A stretch of 64,000 nt of DNA from positions 88,729,001 through 88,793,000 of the forward strand of contig NC_134106.1 in the NCBI RefSeq assembly GCF_040939455.1, written 5' to 3'. This DNA comes from Microcebus murinus. Its lineage: Eukaryota > Chordata > Mammalia > Primates > Cheirogaleidae. Made by a program: the position numbers and the translations under genes. Position 1 is the stretch's first letter, and each line of letters begins with the position of its first letter. Of the stretch, positions 25,375 through 36,086 are shown in pieces. Under the pieces are notes generated by a model that saw nothing but the letters and a program-made list of their open reading frames with translations, had not been told where the DNA came from and ran no database searches.

Positions 25375-25869
25375 AGGGCAAATATGTATCTTTTTCCTTT
25401 TATTCTCTGCTGGAAAATCTTCTACAAATGAATTAGAGGAACTAATTGAGATTATATTAAAAATCCCTCCCATTTTTGACACCTTGTTACAAGTTTTCTT
25501 ATATTGTGTAGTTTGTATCCCCAAATGTGGGCATAAAGATATAAACCTTGTAGATATCACAATGGCCAAGAATGCTGTTTTTTAGCTTATGTCCGTATGC
25601 ACACTTCATGTTTATGTATCTGCATTTATAGTTCACAGAACATTTTTTGAAGTTAGAAAAAACGTAATTTTATAATTCTGGTGATTATAATCATAAAATA
25701 CCAATGAGAAAAATTCATTTAAGTAAACTCAGATATTTATACAAATGTCACCTCCCAAAGATGACTTTTCTGGCTATCCTAATTAAAATTACATACTCCT
25801 GGTATTTCCTGCTTTAATTTTTCCAAGGAAATTATTACTGTCTAATATATGTTTAATGTCTTATATATA
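25375..25869 (-). other. 3'-transduced flanking segment
   Basis: AT-rich, non-L1 sequence lies between the L1 3' end and the final poly-A. In L1 sense it ends with an AATAAA signal 24 nt before the poly-A. This is the expected product when transcription runs past the L1's own weak polyadenylation site into the flank of the source element. The segment should therefore have a match elsewhere in the genome, beside the source L1. Confidence 0.85.
25399..25404 (-). other. AATAAA polyadenylation signal of the transduced transcript
   Basis: TTTATT on the + strand is AATAAA in L1 sense. It is 24 nt upstream of the poly-A start at 25374, the canonical distance. Confidence 0.8.
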
Positions 25870-26087
25870 TTTTTTTTATTTTGGCATATTATGGGGGTAC
25901 AGATTTTAAGGTTTCAATAAATGCCCATTTCCCCCCTCCCCCCACAAGTTTGAGTCTCCAGCATGACCATCCCCCAGATGGTGCACATCTCACTCATTAT
26001 ATATGTATATAACTGTCCCCCTCCCCCCTCCCACCTGCCCATACCCTATTACTGTAGTACCTATATGTCCACTTAGGTGCTGCTCAG

Positions 26088-29000
26088 TTAATACCAATTT
26101 GCTGGTGAGTATATGTGGTGCTTGTTTTTCCATTCTTGGGAAACTTCACTTAATAGTATGGGTTCCAGCTCTAACCAGGAAAATATAAGATGTGCTATAT
26201 CACCGTTGTTTCTTAGAGCTGAATAGTACTCCATGGTATACATATACCACATTTTATTAATCCATTCTTGGATTGATGGGCACTTGGCCTGTTTCCACAG
26301 CCTTGCAATTATGAATTGTGCTGCTATAAACATTCGAGTGCAGGTGTCTTTTTTGTAGAGTGTCATTGGATCTTTTGGGTAGATGCCCAGCAATGGGATT
26401 GCTGGATCCAATGGTAGATCCACTTGTATCGCTTTAAGGTATCTCCATATTGCTTTCCACAGAGGTTGAACTAGTTTGCAGTCCCACCAGCAGTGTAGGA
26501 GTGTTCCTCTCTCTCCGCAACCACGCCAGCATTTATTGTTTGGAGACTTTTTGATAAAGGCCATTCTCACTGGGGTTAAGTGATATCTCATTGTGGTTTT
26601 GATTTGCATTTCCCTGATGATTATAGATGTTGAGCATTTTTTCATATGTTTGTTGGCCATTCCTCTGTCTTCTTTAGAAAAATTTCTGTTCAAGTCCTTT
26701 GGCCAATTTTTAATAGGGTTATTTGATTTTTTCTTGCTTATTTTCATGAGTTCTAAGTATATTCTAGTTATCAGTCCCTTATTGGATGCATAGGATGCAA
26801 AAATTTTCTCCCATTCTGTAGGTTGTCTGTTTACTTTCATGACTGTTTCTTTGGCTGTGCAGAAGCTTTGTAGTTTGATCATGTCCCATTTATTTATTTT
26901 TGTTGCTGCTGTGATTGCCTTTGGGGACTTCTTCATAAACTCTTTGCCTAGGCCGATGTCTAGGAGAGTGTTTCCAACTTTTTCCTCTAGAATTCTAATC
27001 GTTTCATACCTTAGGTTTAAGTCTGTTATCCAGCGTGAGATGATTTTTGTGAGAGGTGAAAGGTGTGGGTCCTGTTTTAGCCTTCTACAAATGGCTATCC
27101 AGTTTTCCCAGCACCATTTATTGAAAAGGGATTCTTTTCCCCAGCATATGTTTTTGTCTGCTTTGTTAAAGATGAGATGGCTATATGAGGATGGTTTTAT
27201 ATCAGGATTCTCACATCTGTTCCACTGGTCCATATTCCTATTTTTATGCCAATACAATATTGATTTAATTCCTACAGCTTTGTAGTATAGTTTGATATCT
27301 GGCATATTAATGCCTCCCATTTTGTTTTTGTTGCCTAGAATTGCTTTTGATATTCGGGGTCTTCTTTGGTTCCATACGAAGCATAAAATTATTTTTTCTA
27401 TACCTGTGAAGAATGCTAATGGGATTTTAATAGGTATTGCATTGAATCTGTAGATCAGTTTGGGTAGTATAGACATTTTAATGATGTTGAGTCTGCCGAT
27501 CCATGAGCATGGTATGGATTTCCATCTGTTTACATCCTCTGCTATTTCCTTCCTCAGTGTTTCATAGTTCTCCCTGTAGAGGTCTTTTACCTCCTTGGTT
27601 AAGTATATTCCTCGGTACTTTAATTTCTTTGTTGCTATTGTGAAGGGAATTGAGTCCTTGATTTGGTTCTCAATTAGATTGTTGTTGGCGTATATGAATG
27701 CCTCTGATTTCTGTGTATTGATTTTGTATCCTGAGACTTTACTAAATTCATTGATCAGTTCCAGGAGTTTCTTGGTTGAATCTTTGGGGTTTTCTAGATA
27801 CAATATCATATCATCAGCAAACAGTGAAAGTTTGATCTCTTCTGCCCCTATTTGGGTACCTTTAATTCCATTTTCCTGTCTGATTGCTGTAGGCAGGACT
27901 TCTAGCACTATGTTGAACAGAAGTGGAGATAGTGGGCAGCCTTGTCTGGTTCCAGTTCTAAGTGGGAATGATTTCAATTTTTCCCCATTCAGTATGATGT
28001 TGGCTATGGGTCTGTCATATATGGCTTGTATCATTTTTTAGGTATGTCCCTTCTATGCCTATTTTCTTAAGTGTTTGTATCATGAAAGGGTGTTGAATTT
28101 TGTCAAAAGCTTTTTCTGCATCTATTGAAAGAATCATGTGGTCTTTATTTTTGTTTCTGTTTATGTGGTGAATTGCATTTATAGATTTACGTATGTTGAA
28201 CCATCCCTGCATCCCTGGGATGAAGCCCACTTGGTCATGATGGATTATTTTTTTGATAAGCGTCTGGATTCGGTTAGCTTAGATTTTGTTGAAAATTTTT
28301 GCATCTATATTCATTAGGGATACTGGTCTGTAGTTTTCTTTTTTTGTTGAATCCTTTCCTGGTTTTGGTATCAAAGTAATATTTGCTTCATAAAAGGTGT
28401 CGGGGAGGTTTCCGTTCTTCTCGATGTTGTGGAATAGTTTCTGCAAGATAGGTACTATTTCTTCTTTGTAAGTGTGGTAAAATTCGGGTGTGAAACCATC
28501 TTGACCGGGACTTTTCTTTTTAGGGAGATTTTTAATTGCTGTTTCTATTTCAGCTGTTGAGATTGATCTGTTCAGGGAATCTATTTCTTCCTGGTTGAGC
28601 CTAGGGAGGCTGTGTGTTTCTAGAAATTTGTCCATTTCCTCCACATTTTCTAGTTTGTGTGCATAAAGATTTTTGTAGTATTCATAAAGTATATCTTGTA
28701 TCTCTTTGGGATCAGTTGTAATATCTCCTTTTTTGTTCCTGATGGAGCTTATTAGAGATTTCTCTTTTCTGCTTTTCATTAGCTTTGCCAATGGCGTGTC
28801 AATTTTGTTTATTTTTTCAAAGAACCAATTTTTTGTTTTATTAATCTCCTGAATAGCTTTCCTGTTTTCAATTTCGTTTAGTTCTGATTTGATCTTGTTG
28901 ATTTCACTTCTTCTGCTGGGTTTGGGCTGGTCTGTTCTTCTTTTTCCAGCTCTTTGAGTTGTTTCATTAGATTGTCTATTTGTGGTCTTTTTATCTTTTG

Positions 29001-29190
29001 GTTATAGGCATTTATGGAGATAAACTTTGCTCTTAGAACTGCTTTAGCTGTGTCCCAGGGGAGTTGATAACTTGTCTCTCCATTGTCATTTTGTTCATAG
29101 AATTTTTTTATGTCCTTCTTGATTTCTTCATTCATGAAGTAATCATTTAGTAGGAGGTTGTTTAATTTCCATGTTTTTGTGTAGAAATCT
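26088..29190 (-). pseudogene. L1 ORF2 remnant: reverse transcriptase and C-terminal region, endonuclease missing
   Basis: The intact protein is the L1 endonuclease/reverse transcriptase. Here the longest frame (26088-28034, 648 codons) holds the RT palm with the catalytic motif FADD (in [11 protein letters not shown]), the RT motif [11 protein letters not shown], and the C-terminal cysteine region ([19 protein letters not shown]). Upstream pieces continue the protein: 28015-28230 ([15 protein letters not shown]), 28279-28791 ([15 protein letters not shown]) and 28878-29135 ([12 protein letters not shown]). They are separated by a frameshift near 28035, a nonsense codon near 28278 (TTA-type leucine to TAA) and a frameshift near 28920. 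Similarity starts at the 'TWKLNNLL' region, just after the endonuclease domain in human ORF2p, so roughly the first 235 residues are absent. Not functional. Confidence 0.92.
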
Positions 29191-29243
29191 GAGTTTCTGT
29201 TAGGGTTGATTTCTACATTTATACTTTGTATAAAGTATAAAGA

Positions 29244-29939
29244 AGGGCCTCTTTAGTTGATATTTTGGTCAGTCTGTTGACTGCTTGTTGTGACGTCTTC
29301 CTGTTTGCATTGAATCTCCCAGGGGTCCTCTGAGCTTCTTGAACTTGTATATCAAGATTTTGAGCAAGGTCTGGGAAATTTTCCTCTATTATATCTTCAA
29401 ACAGCTTGTCCAACTCTTGAGTGTTGTCTTCTTCCCCTTCTGGTAACCCTATGACCCTCACATTAGGTTTCTTCACATAATCCCACATCTCTTGTAGGCT
29501 TTGCTCTTTTCTCTCGTTTCTCTGCTCTATCTCTGTGACGGTTTTATTTAGTTGGAGGGTGTTATCTTCAATCTCTGAGATTCTTTCTTCTGTTTGATCT
29601 ACCCTGTTCTTGAGGCTTTCCACTGTATCTTGTAGTTACCTGAATTGATTCTTCATTTCCAGGAGTTCAGTTAAACTTTTCTTCATTGTGTCTATTTCTT
29701 TAGTGAACTTTTGTTCTAGGTCCTGGAGGCTTTTTGTGATTTCTTTGTGTTGGTTATTGAGTTGTTCTTGCAGGTCGGTGAGTGTTCTTATGATCCACAT
29801 AAGAAAATTCCTCTTCTGTCATTTTGGTTGCCTGATTTTGGTTGGTGTCTGTTTCTAGGGGGCTGGGGCTCCTCTTTGGGGGTGTGTTTTCTGTTTGGTT
29901 CTTCATATTTCCTGAGTTCCTTCGCTGATTTCTTCCCAT
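29244..29939 (-). pseudogene. L1 ORF1 remnant, N-terminal two thirds
   Basis: ORF1 normally encodes the trimeric RNA-binding chaperone of the L1 particle. The start methionine at 29939 begins MGRNQRRNSGNMKNQ. A frameshift breaks the frame near 29800. The coiled-coil and RRM-like part resumes in the frame 29219-29623 (RVIGLPEGEEDN, then FPDLAQNLDIQVQEAQRTPGR). It stops at [10 protein letters not shown], before the C-terminal domain, and joins directly to ORF2 sequence. The join, near 29220-29245, contains a short palindromic 'actttgtataaagt' sequence. Confidence 0.9.
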
Positions 29940-31476
29940 GTCGATCAGTTGTTGTTTCTTTCCTTTAGGTTTTTGTTTGGGTATTCACATGCCTTGTTTA
30001 GTTTCTGAGCCGGTAGGTGGTGTCTGTGGGTGAGATTCGTCCACTCCCTGTATAATGAGTCAGTAGGTGCCGTGAAAAGTTTGTGCAGGATCCCGTCCCT
30101 GTCAGTAGGTGGCACTTGCTTGGAGGAACAGGCTATACTGTTGTTTTTGTGTCCTGTTATCAGCTCTTGTTCTTGTAGGGGGGCACTCTAGTGCCTCAGG
30201 TGGTCCATGGGGCCCTGGGACTTCCAGGTGTGTCCTTTTCTCCCCCTCAGTGAGGGCTGGTCTAGGAGAGAGTCTGGCCTGAGCTGGTTTGGGCAAGCCT
30301 GCCCTCAGGCACCACCAATGCTGTTAGCAGGGGTCAAAGTTCTGTTCTCTGCTTCCAGTCAAAGCTGTCAGGGAGGAGCTGTGAATGGCCCTGCTCAGCC
30401 AGAAAGTCTGCTTGTGGGGATGGGGCTGTCTGAAACCTGTAGTCTGGAGCAGGCCTCACTTTTTTCCACCCTCCCCAACTCTGCAGCTACTCCTCGGCCT
30501 CTGCCAGCAGGCCAGACCACACGCCACCAGGCCTCCCCAGACTGTGATGCCGGCAGGGAGGTTCCCTGTGCAGGAACGCCACCTGGGCTGGGCGTAGGGC
30601 CTCCTTTTGGGAGGAGGGTGGCCCTCTAGGATGCTGATCTCCCATGAAGGCACACACACCTCAGCAGGCTGTTCACAAATATCCCTTCTGTGCCCCGGGC
30701 AATGCAAGACCTCGGTGCACGGGATCTGGTCTGCAGGTCTGACCTCTGGGTCCCAGAGTTCAAACTGTATCCCCACCAGGGAGAGGATTTCTGGTCCCAA
30801 TTCACCCACAGGGAGCCCAAGCTGGGTCTATGTCTCTCAGCCTCAGAGTCTGCATCGTTCTCCTGGGATCACCATGCCAGCAGCACCTGGGAGGGCTGGC
30901 GGGTAGGGAGCTCACAGTCTGAGTTCCCCTTAGTCAGCTGTAGGGCCCCAAAAGGGAAGGTCCCATTCCCTGGAGGTGCCTCTGGCTGGTGGCTATATTG
31001 TCTCTCTGGGCAGCCGAGGGGAGGGTCGGCGGAGGGGAGAAGGAGGTAATATGGCGCCTGCCGTGTGGCTCGGGTCTGTGCACGTGGAAGTGCCCCACGG
31101 GATTTGGGAGCCTGGTGCCGAGTCCGCTACAGGCTCACCGCTAGCTGGCGGGGGCCGTCTCTGGGCTGGTGTCCGCAGGTCTCTCCACCCGCTGGGGAGC
31201 CCACCAGCAGTCCCAGATGTAGGGGAGGAGAAACGGCAAAGCCACCTACCCTTCCCGCTGGTCTCCGGGCTGCTCCGGCAGTCTCAGCTTCCAGTTCTCC
31301 TCCGCAGCCTCCTCCCATGGAGTCTCCCGGGGTCTCAGGTACCCCTCCTTCTGGCCCTAGTCTGCTGTATGCTCCTCTTCTTGCTTCTTTTTTCTAATTT
31401 CTGCTAGAATCTGTCTTTTCTGCAGAGACACTTTGTCTGGCGGTGTTTCTTGTCCGCCATCTTGATCCTCCCTCCT
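29940..31476 (-). promoter_or_regulatory. L1 5' UTR / internal promoter
   Basis: A GC-rich, CpG-containing block of about 1.5 kb, in strong contrast with its AT-rich surroundings. L1 5' UTRs hold an internal RNA polymerase II promoter. The element begins AGGAGGGAGGATCAAGATGG in L1 sense. Several short overlapping frames in this block are by-products of its high GC. Confidence 0.85.
31454..31464 (-). promoter_or_regulatory. YY1-type site near the L1 start
   Basis: In L1 sense CAAGATGGCGG lies at positions 13-23 from the 5' end. Human L1 has a YY1 site at about the same position that sets the transcription start. This supports a complete 5' end. Confidence 0.75.
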
Positions 31477-31491
31477 CCTTTTTCTACTTTT
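31477..31491. repeat. Target-site duplication of the L1 (5' side)
   Basis: CCTTTTTCTACTTTT, identical to 25351-25365. Confidence 0.92.
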
Positions 31492-32765
31492 GATTAATGG
31501 TTTCTTTCAATCTTTCTCTGAGTTTCTAAGTTTCTTTAAATTGCTTCAAAATAGCTTACAGATTTTTATCTGTTTTACAGACATGACTTCTTGCAAAATT
31601 CTATTGTCTGTATATACTTTCTTCAGGTCTTTATATTTTTTCTTACATTTTCTTCATATAGAACTCTTTCTTGCTTCCCATTTTTACATGAAATTAGTTT
31701 TTCTGTACTTTTGGAAGAAAGGTGGTGGATCGCTTAGTTGTTTTAGGGTACACTGCTCTAGAACTCCTTCTTGTGTTGTTATTGTTGTTTTTATCTTGAC
31801 GTAATTTAAAAAATGGCTTTAAATTTTCTGATAGCTATCAATACTTTCAGAAAGAATATTTTTGAATATTCTCTCTTTTTTGTCCCTATTCAGCCTGTCC
31901 TTTTCAGTTTGTAATCTACCTTTTGTAGTTATTCCTCAGCAGGTAGCTTTGCCCTGGAAGAGGGCTTCAGATCATTGGTTTAGACCATTCATAGGACTCA
32001 GACACACCAGTACCTTAGTGTAGTACTCTTACTTTGCCCACGAGTTGGAGTCCATGGCTCCCAATCCCAGTTTGGATTACACACTTTCCAGTGCATACCT
32101 TTGGTGACTCAGCAAACTGCTGCCCAAATTCCTCTTCTTATTCTCCCAGCTGCTGGGAGCATTGCCAGAAGGCAGTCTCCAGCTCTTAGTCTCACTGTGG
32201 GGATTGCCACAGTGAAAAAATCTGACTCACTCAAGTCATAAAACCTTGTGGATTAGCCTACTCTTGTTGGCTAATCAATGTGGAAATAGAATAATGTGCA
32301 TAATCTTGCCCAATCTTGAAACCACTCAGAAGACCCATTCTAACTCCAGAACTCCCCAGGAGGTTTACTGAACCCATCTTTAGAACTGTTTTCACAACTC
32401 AATTTACTCTGCTCAGTAATACTTCTGTTTGCTTCCTTCTACAGGTGTTGATCCTATGAGCACTCTGTAAAATAAATCTATTGTGGAAATATCCCTGTCA
32501 ATGTCTTCTTCCTATTAAAGGGAAACTTTTACAATGGCTGTGGCAATTTTGCATCTCTTCTGTTGTGGAGCTTATGGATGCCCCATTTTTCTCCTTTCTC
32601 CTTTCTACCATACATACAGAGCTGTCACATGCATCTCTCACAACTGTTGGTGGTTTGTTCCCACACGCTTACATTTTGGGGTTGTATTGAGATACTTAAT
32701 CACCTTGTTTTATTGTGTACATTGCAATTGTTTTGGTATCCTAGTTCTTCTCTTTGCCTCTGAGA
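31492..32765. other. Mostly unassigned, left part old L1/HAL1-like
   Basis: 31492-31830 looks like a continuation of the old antisense L1/HAL1-like sequence that was the target of the L1 insertion. From about 31900 to 32765 no family or gene was recognised. Several overlapping plus-strand frames of 60-100 codons lack domains. Confidence 0.35.
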
Positions 32766-32921
32766 GCTCTGAGATGTGCCCTCATTCTTGGCTCTGTTTT
32801 ATTTCTTAATTGTTTTTATTTCTTTTTTTTTTTTCATAGAAGACTGTCTTTTCACAGCTTTCTGGGAAAAGGCAGCTTTTTACAATGTAGGCACTCAAGC
32901 GATATTCAATATAGAGCATGT
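32766..32921 (+). repeat. Direct duplication, copy 1
   Basis: Starts 'gctctgagatgtgccctcat' and ends 'caatatagagcatgt'. It recurs at 33840-33997 in the same orientation with about nine of ten bases identical. Flanks on both sides differ, so the duplicated unit is about 157 bp. Confidence 0.85.
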
Positions 32922-33165
32922 TTTGCTCTTTGTTTTATTGGGGGATAGAGTGAGTTGGATTCTAAGAGGTTCAAAAACTATGTTGCTTCCACTGCTATTT
33001 TTTCTTCAGCATTATTTCTCCCTGAAGAAAAATTTTGTAAATATGTGCTTAAAGAGAAGAATGAAAATGAGGTGGTGGCTTTAGGAAGAAGTAGAGTCAG
33101 AAAAGACTTTTTAGGTTAAGGGATGGCCACTAACAGTATTCCTTATTTAACTCTGGATTTTGTGC
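32922..33165. other. Unassigned sequence
   Basis: Between the two duplication copies; nothing recognised. Confidence 0.4.
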
Positions 33166-33169
33166 TAAG

Positions 33170-33390
33170 GGGAGATTGCAGAAAGATCACTCAATATACA
33201 ATGCTAAAACCAGAGTTCAAGCCCTGGTTTTGCTAGGAGACTCAGGATCCTGAGTAAACTTCTAATCCCAATTAAAGGTCAATTTCATTATCTGTAAATT
33301 GCAAATCCTAATACCATTTCTGCCCCATCACAGGAGTATTGTGAGGCTCAGAATGCAATATTTTAAGTTGAAGTTCTAAATAAATGTGAA
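33170..33390 (+). repeat. MIR
   Basis: Sense MIR: 'gagttcaagccctggttttg', then 'tttcattatctgtaaattgc', then 'gtattgtgaggctcagaatg'. Confidence 0.65.
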
Positions 33391-33839
33391 ACAAGTTAGA
33401 AGTTTTTCATATGAAAGTCACGTAATATGTGCACAATTTCACAAATAAAACCACCAATGAAATTGGTACAAAGCCGATAAGCCTAAAGAGACTAACTGGC
33501 ATGCATGAATTCCAACAAAATAATTTCTGAAGTATTCCAACTGGGATGAACAAAGATAGCTTGGACTTTCAGTTTCATCATCACACTCCAAAATGTTCAA
33601 AGAAACCAAAGCACAATTGACTAATGCTGTTGATTTGAGAATGCAAATATATTTGTTTTGGCACAGGGGAAAAAGATAAATGAAGAGTAAAAACAAAAGA
33701 GCCCATTTCTTCTGTGAATGTTTTAGTGATCTTGCAACAATGAGGACTTTTTCTCCTGGGGAGACAAGGCTCCAGGAGGAAGTATGAAAAGGAAAAATTA
33801 AAGGGAAAGAAAAATAACCGAAAACTAAATAACCTTAGG

Positions 33840-33997
33840 GCTCTGAGATGTGCCCTCATTCTTGACTCTGTTTTATTTCTTAATTATTGTTTTTATTTCT
33901 ATTTTTTTCATAGAAAACTGTCTTTTCACAGTTTTCTGGGAAAAGACACAACTTTTTACAATGTAGGCACTTAATCAATATTCAATATAGAACATGT
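33840..33997 (+). repeat. Direct duplication, copy 2
   Basis: Second copy of 32766-32921, about 1,074 bp downstream. The main difference is the length of the central T-run; about ten substitutions separate the copies. Confidence 0.85.
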
Positions 33998-35710
33998 GGT
34001 TCCAAGCATTCTTGCATAGCAATTTTGCAAATTATTTTTGTAAAAAAGTCATTGTCATGTAACCAAAGGCAGGATTTGGGAGTAAAAGACAATTTTACTA
34101 TGCAATAGTGGTAAAAATCATGCATAAAAACTCTCCAAATCATGGAGTTTGGTGTTATAAAACCACATATGAATTCTGGTCTTTATTTGGGCATATTTAA
34201 GATTGAATCACTCGTTAATTGTGAAAATTCTTATACATAATCTCACACCTAAACATTTTTTTAATGCTAGAGGTACGCCAGCAGGATCTTTAATGCATAG
34301 CACAGTAGATACAAAATAACAAGATGCCAGAAACAACAACATCTATGGGTGTTGGAAATATTATGCCTGAATAATATAAAGGGCAAAAGTGATTCTTTCC
34401 ATAAAAGTCAGAGAAAGGAGTGAGATGTCACTGACAGGAGCACAGAGGTAAGGCAATGTCAAAAGGGCTAAGGTTTTCTTCTCTTTTCTTGTTTCCAAAA
34501 ATACCAAAATGTGGAGGATTTACAAAGTAAAAGAAACAACCTAGAACACAGAGGTGAGGACGTGCTATAGAATGAATCTAACTGGGTCATAGAAAGGCTT
34601 AATGACTGGTAGATAATCTTCAATGGAGAAAGTAGAGGGGAAAAGGTCCCGAGGAAAGGAAACTTCTGCAAGAAATTAAAAATCAGAGCTTTGCTAGATG
34701 ATCTTCAGTTTAGGTGTCTATCCTGCGACAGACAAATTACATATTTGATACTGGTTTTTAAAAAGTCTCAAAGTTGATATCGGAGAAACATTTTCAGTAG
34801 TTGGCTAAGAATTCTGGGGGAACAAACTAGATTCCTGAAGACTAGAGGGAAGCAAACATTATTTAATTTTTGAAAAGGAGACTAAGGTTAGACACAAACT
34901 ATTAAAGGCTAGTGATTTGGCACAAGTGTTTAGCACAATGCTTATCACACAACAATTATTAGAAATAAAATTTTATTGAATAATTAAATGAATTATTTAG
35001 ATAAAAGGCAGGAACCAGTAAAAGCTAGCACTGGTTCATGCAGAATCACTCAGAGCAAATGGAAGTCACTATAATTTTTTAACAAGTTATTTAGATACAA
35101 ATAGATTTTGTGTTAACCTGGATTTAAGAGGGCATTTGGCAAAGAATCTCATGGTTCTATCATGTTTAAGATATAGAAATGTACATTAAATGGCAGTATA
35201 ATAATTGAATTCATAGGGGATTGCATAAATCATAAGGAAATAATTAATGAATCAATGTGAAAATTGACAGAGGTCCATAGCAAAGCATTTGAAGGTCTTG
35301 TCTTTAACCCTATAGTATTAAACATTTTAATTAAACACTGATATGATTACAGGTATATAGATAGTTGTAGATGTCATGAAACAAGGCATGTGGACTATCC
35401 TGGACCTATCAGGATAGTCAACTATCAAGATTCTTCAAGATCTTGACAGTGTCTTACAAATTCAAGAGAGAAAGACCGATCCCACATTTAATTTTTTAAA
35501 AATATAAATAAAAAACCCAGAGGTTAAATTGGGCCCCCTCATTCTTTTATGTCTTCTGTACCTCCTTCAGATGTGTGAGTGAATAATATAGCATAAACAT
35601 AAGTGAAACCCATGCCTATGTTTACTTCTCATTAGTATTTAAAATGTGACATGTTGTTAGTCTGTTTTCTGGCACAAACTGATAATTTTCTTTCTTAAGA
35701 AACATAGCAT
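33998..35710. other. Unassigned sequence
   Basis: AT-rich, without a recognised gene or repeat boundary. Possible very old L1 debris. Confidence 0.35.
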
Positions 35711-35895
35711 AGTCCTCTTTTATTTTTTAATAAATACATTTTAATTGCACATGTCATATATGTTGTATAATAATCCAACAGGGATAGTTAGCATTAATAT
35801 ATCTGTCATCTCATGAAGTTATCATTTCTTTGTGGAAAGAACATTCAAAAGCCTCTCTTCTAGCTATTTGTAATATACAATACCTTACTCTTAAC

Positions 35896-36086
35896 CAGGG
35901 GTCCTCAAACTTTTTAAACAGGGGACCAGTTCACTGTCCCTCAAACCATTGGAGGGCCGGACTATAGTTTAAAAAAAACTATGAACAAATTCCTATGCAC
36001 ACTGTACATATCTTATTTTGAAGTAAAAAAACAAATGGGCAAAAACACCCGCATGTGGCCCTCGGGCCATAGTTTGAAGACGCCTA
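35896..36086. mobile_element. Short non-autonomous hAT transposon, 191 bp, perfect target duplication
   Basis: Begins CAGGGGTCCTCAAACT and ends AGTTTGAAGACGCCTA, inverted repeats matching at 13 of 16 positions. CTCTTAAC at 35888-35895 is repeated exactly at 36087-36094, the 8-bp duplication made by hAT transposases. It has no coding capacity. It is inserted in the 3' UTR of the old L1. Short hAT elements with the CAGGGGTCCTCAAA end resemble families known in several mammals. The family name is not certain. Confidence 0.92.

Larger units (their letters stand above)
25366..31476 (-). mobile_element. L1 retrotransposon with complete 5' end and 3' transduction
   Basis: One insertion, read on the minus strand: 5' UTR (31476-29940), ORF1 remnant, ORF2 remnant, 3' UTR ending near 25878, an eight-A remnant (25870-25877), about 495 bp of non-L1 sequence, then a final poly-A (25374-25366). 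A perfect 15-bp target-site duplication encloses everything, so the non-L1 sequence arrived with the L1. The target top strand is ...ATTAATC/AAAAG, close to the L1 endonuclease preference TT/AAAA. The coding part is defective. The perfect duplication points to a fairly young insertion. Confidence 0.92.

Noticed and set aside
26088..28034. 648-codon frame as a working reverse transcriptase
   Set aside because: Although FADD is present, the frame starts inside the RT domain. Upstream ORF2 is split by two frameshifts and a stop, and the endonuclease is deleted.
30000..31476. CpG-rich block that could be a gene promoter or CpG island with overlapping open frames
   Set aside because: It is the 5' UTR of the antisense L1: it sits between the L1 ORF1 start and the target-site duplication, with the YY1 site at the element start.
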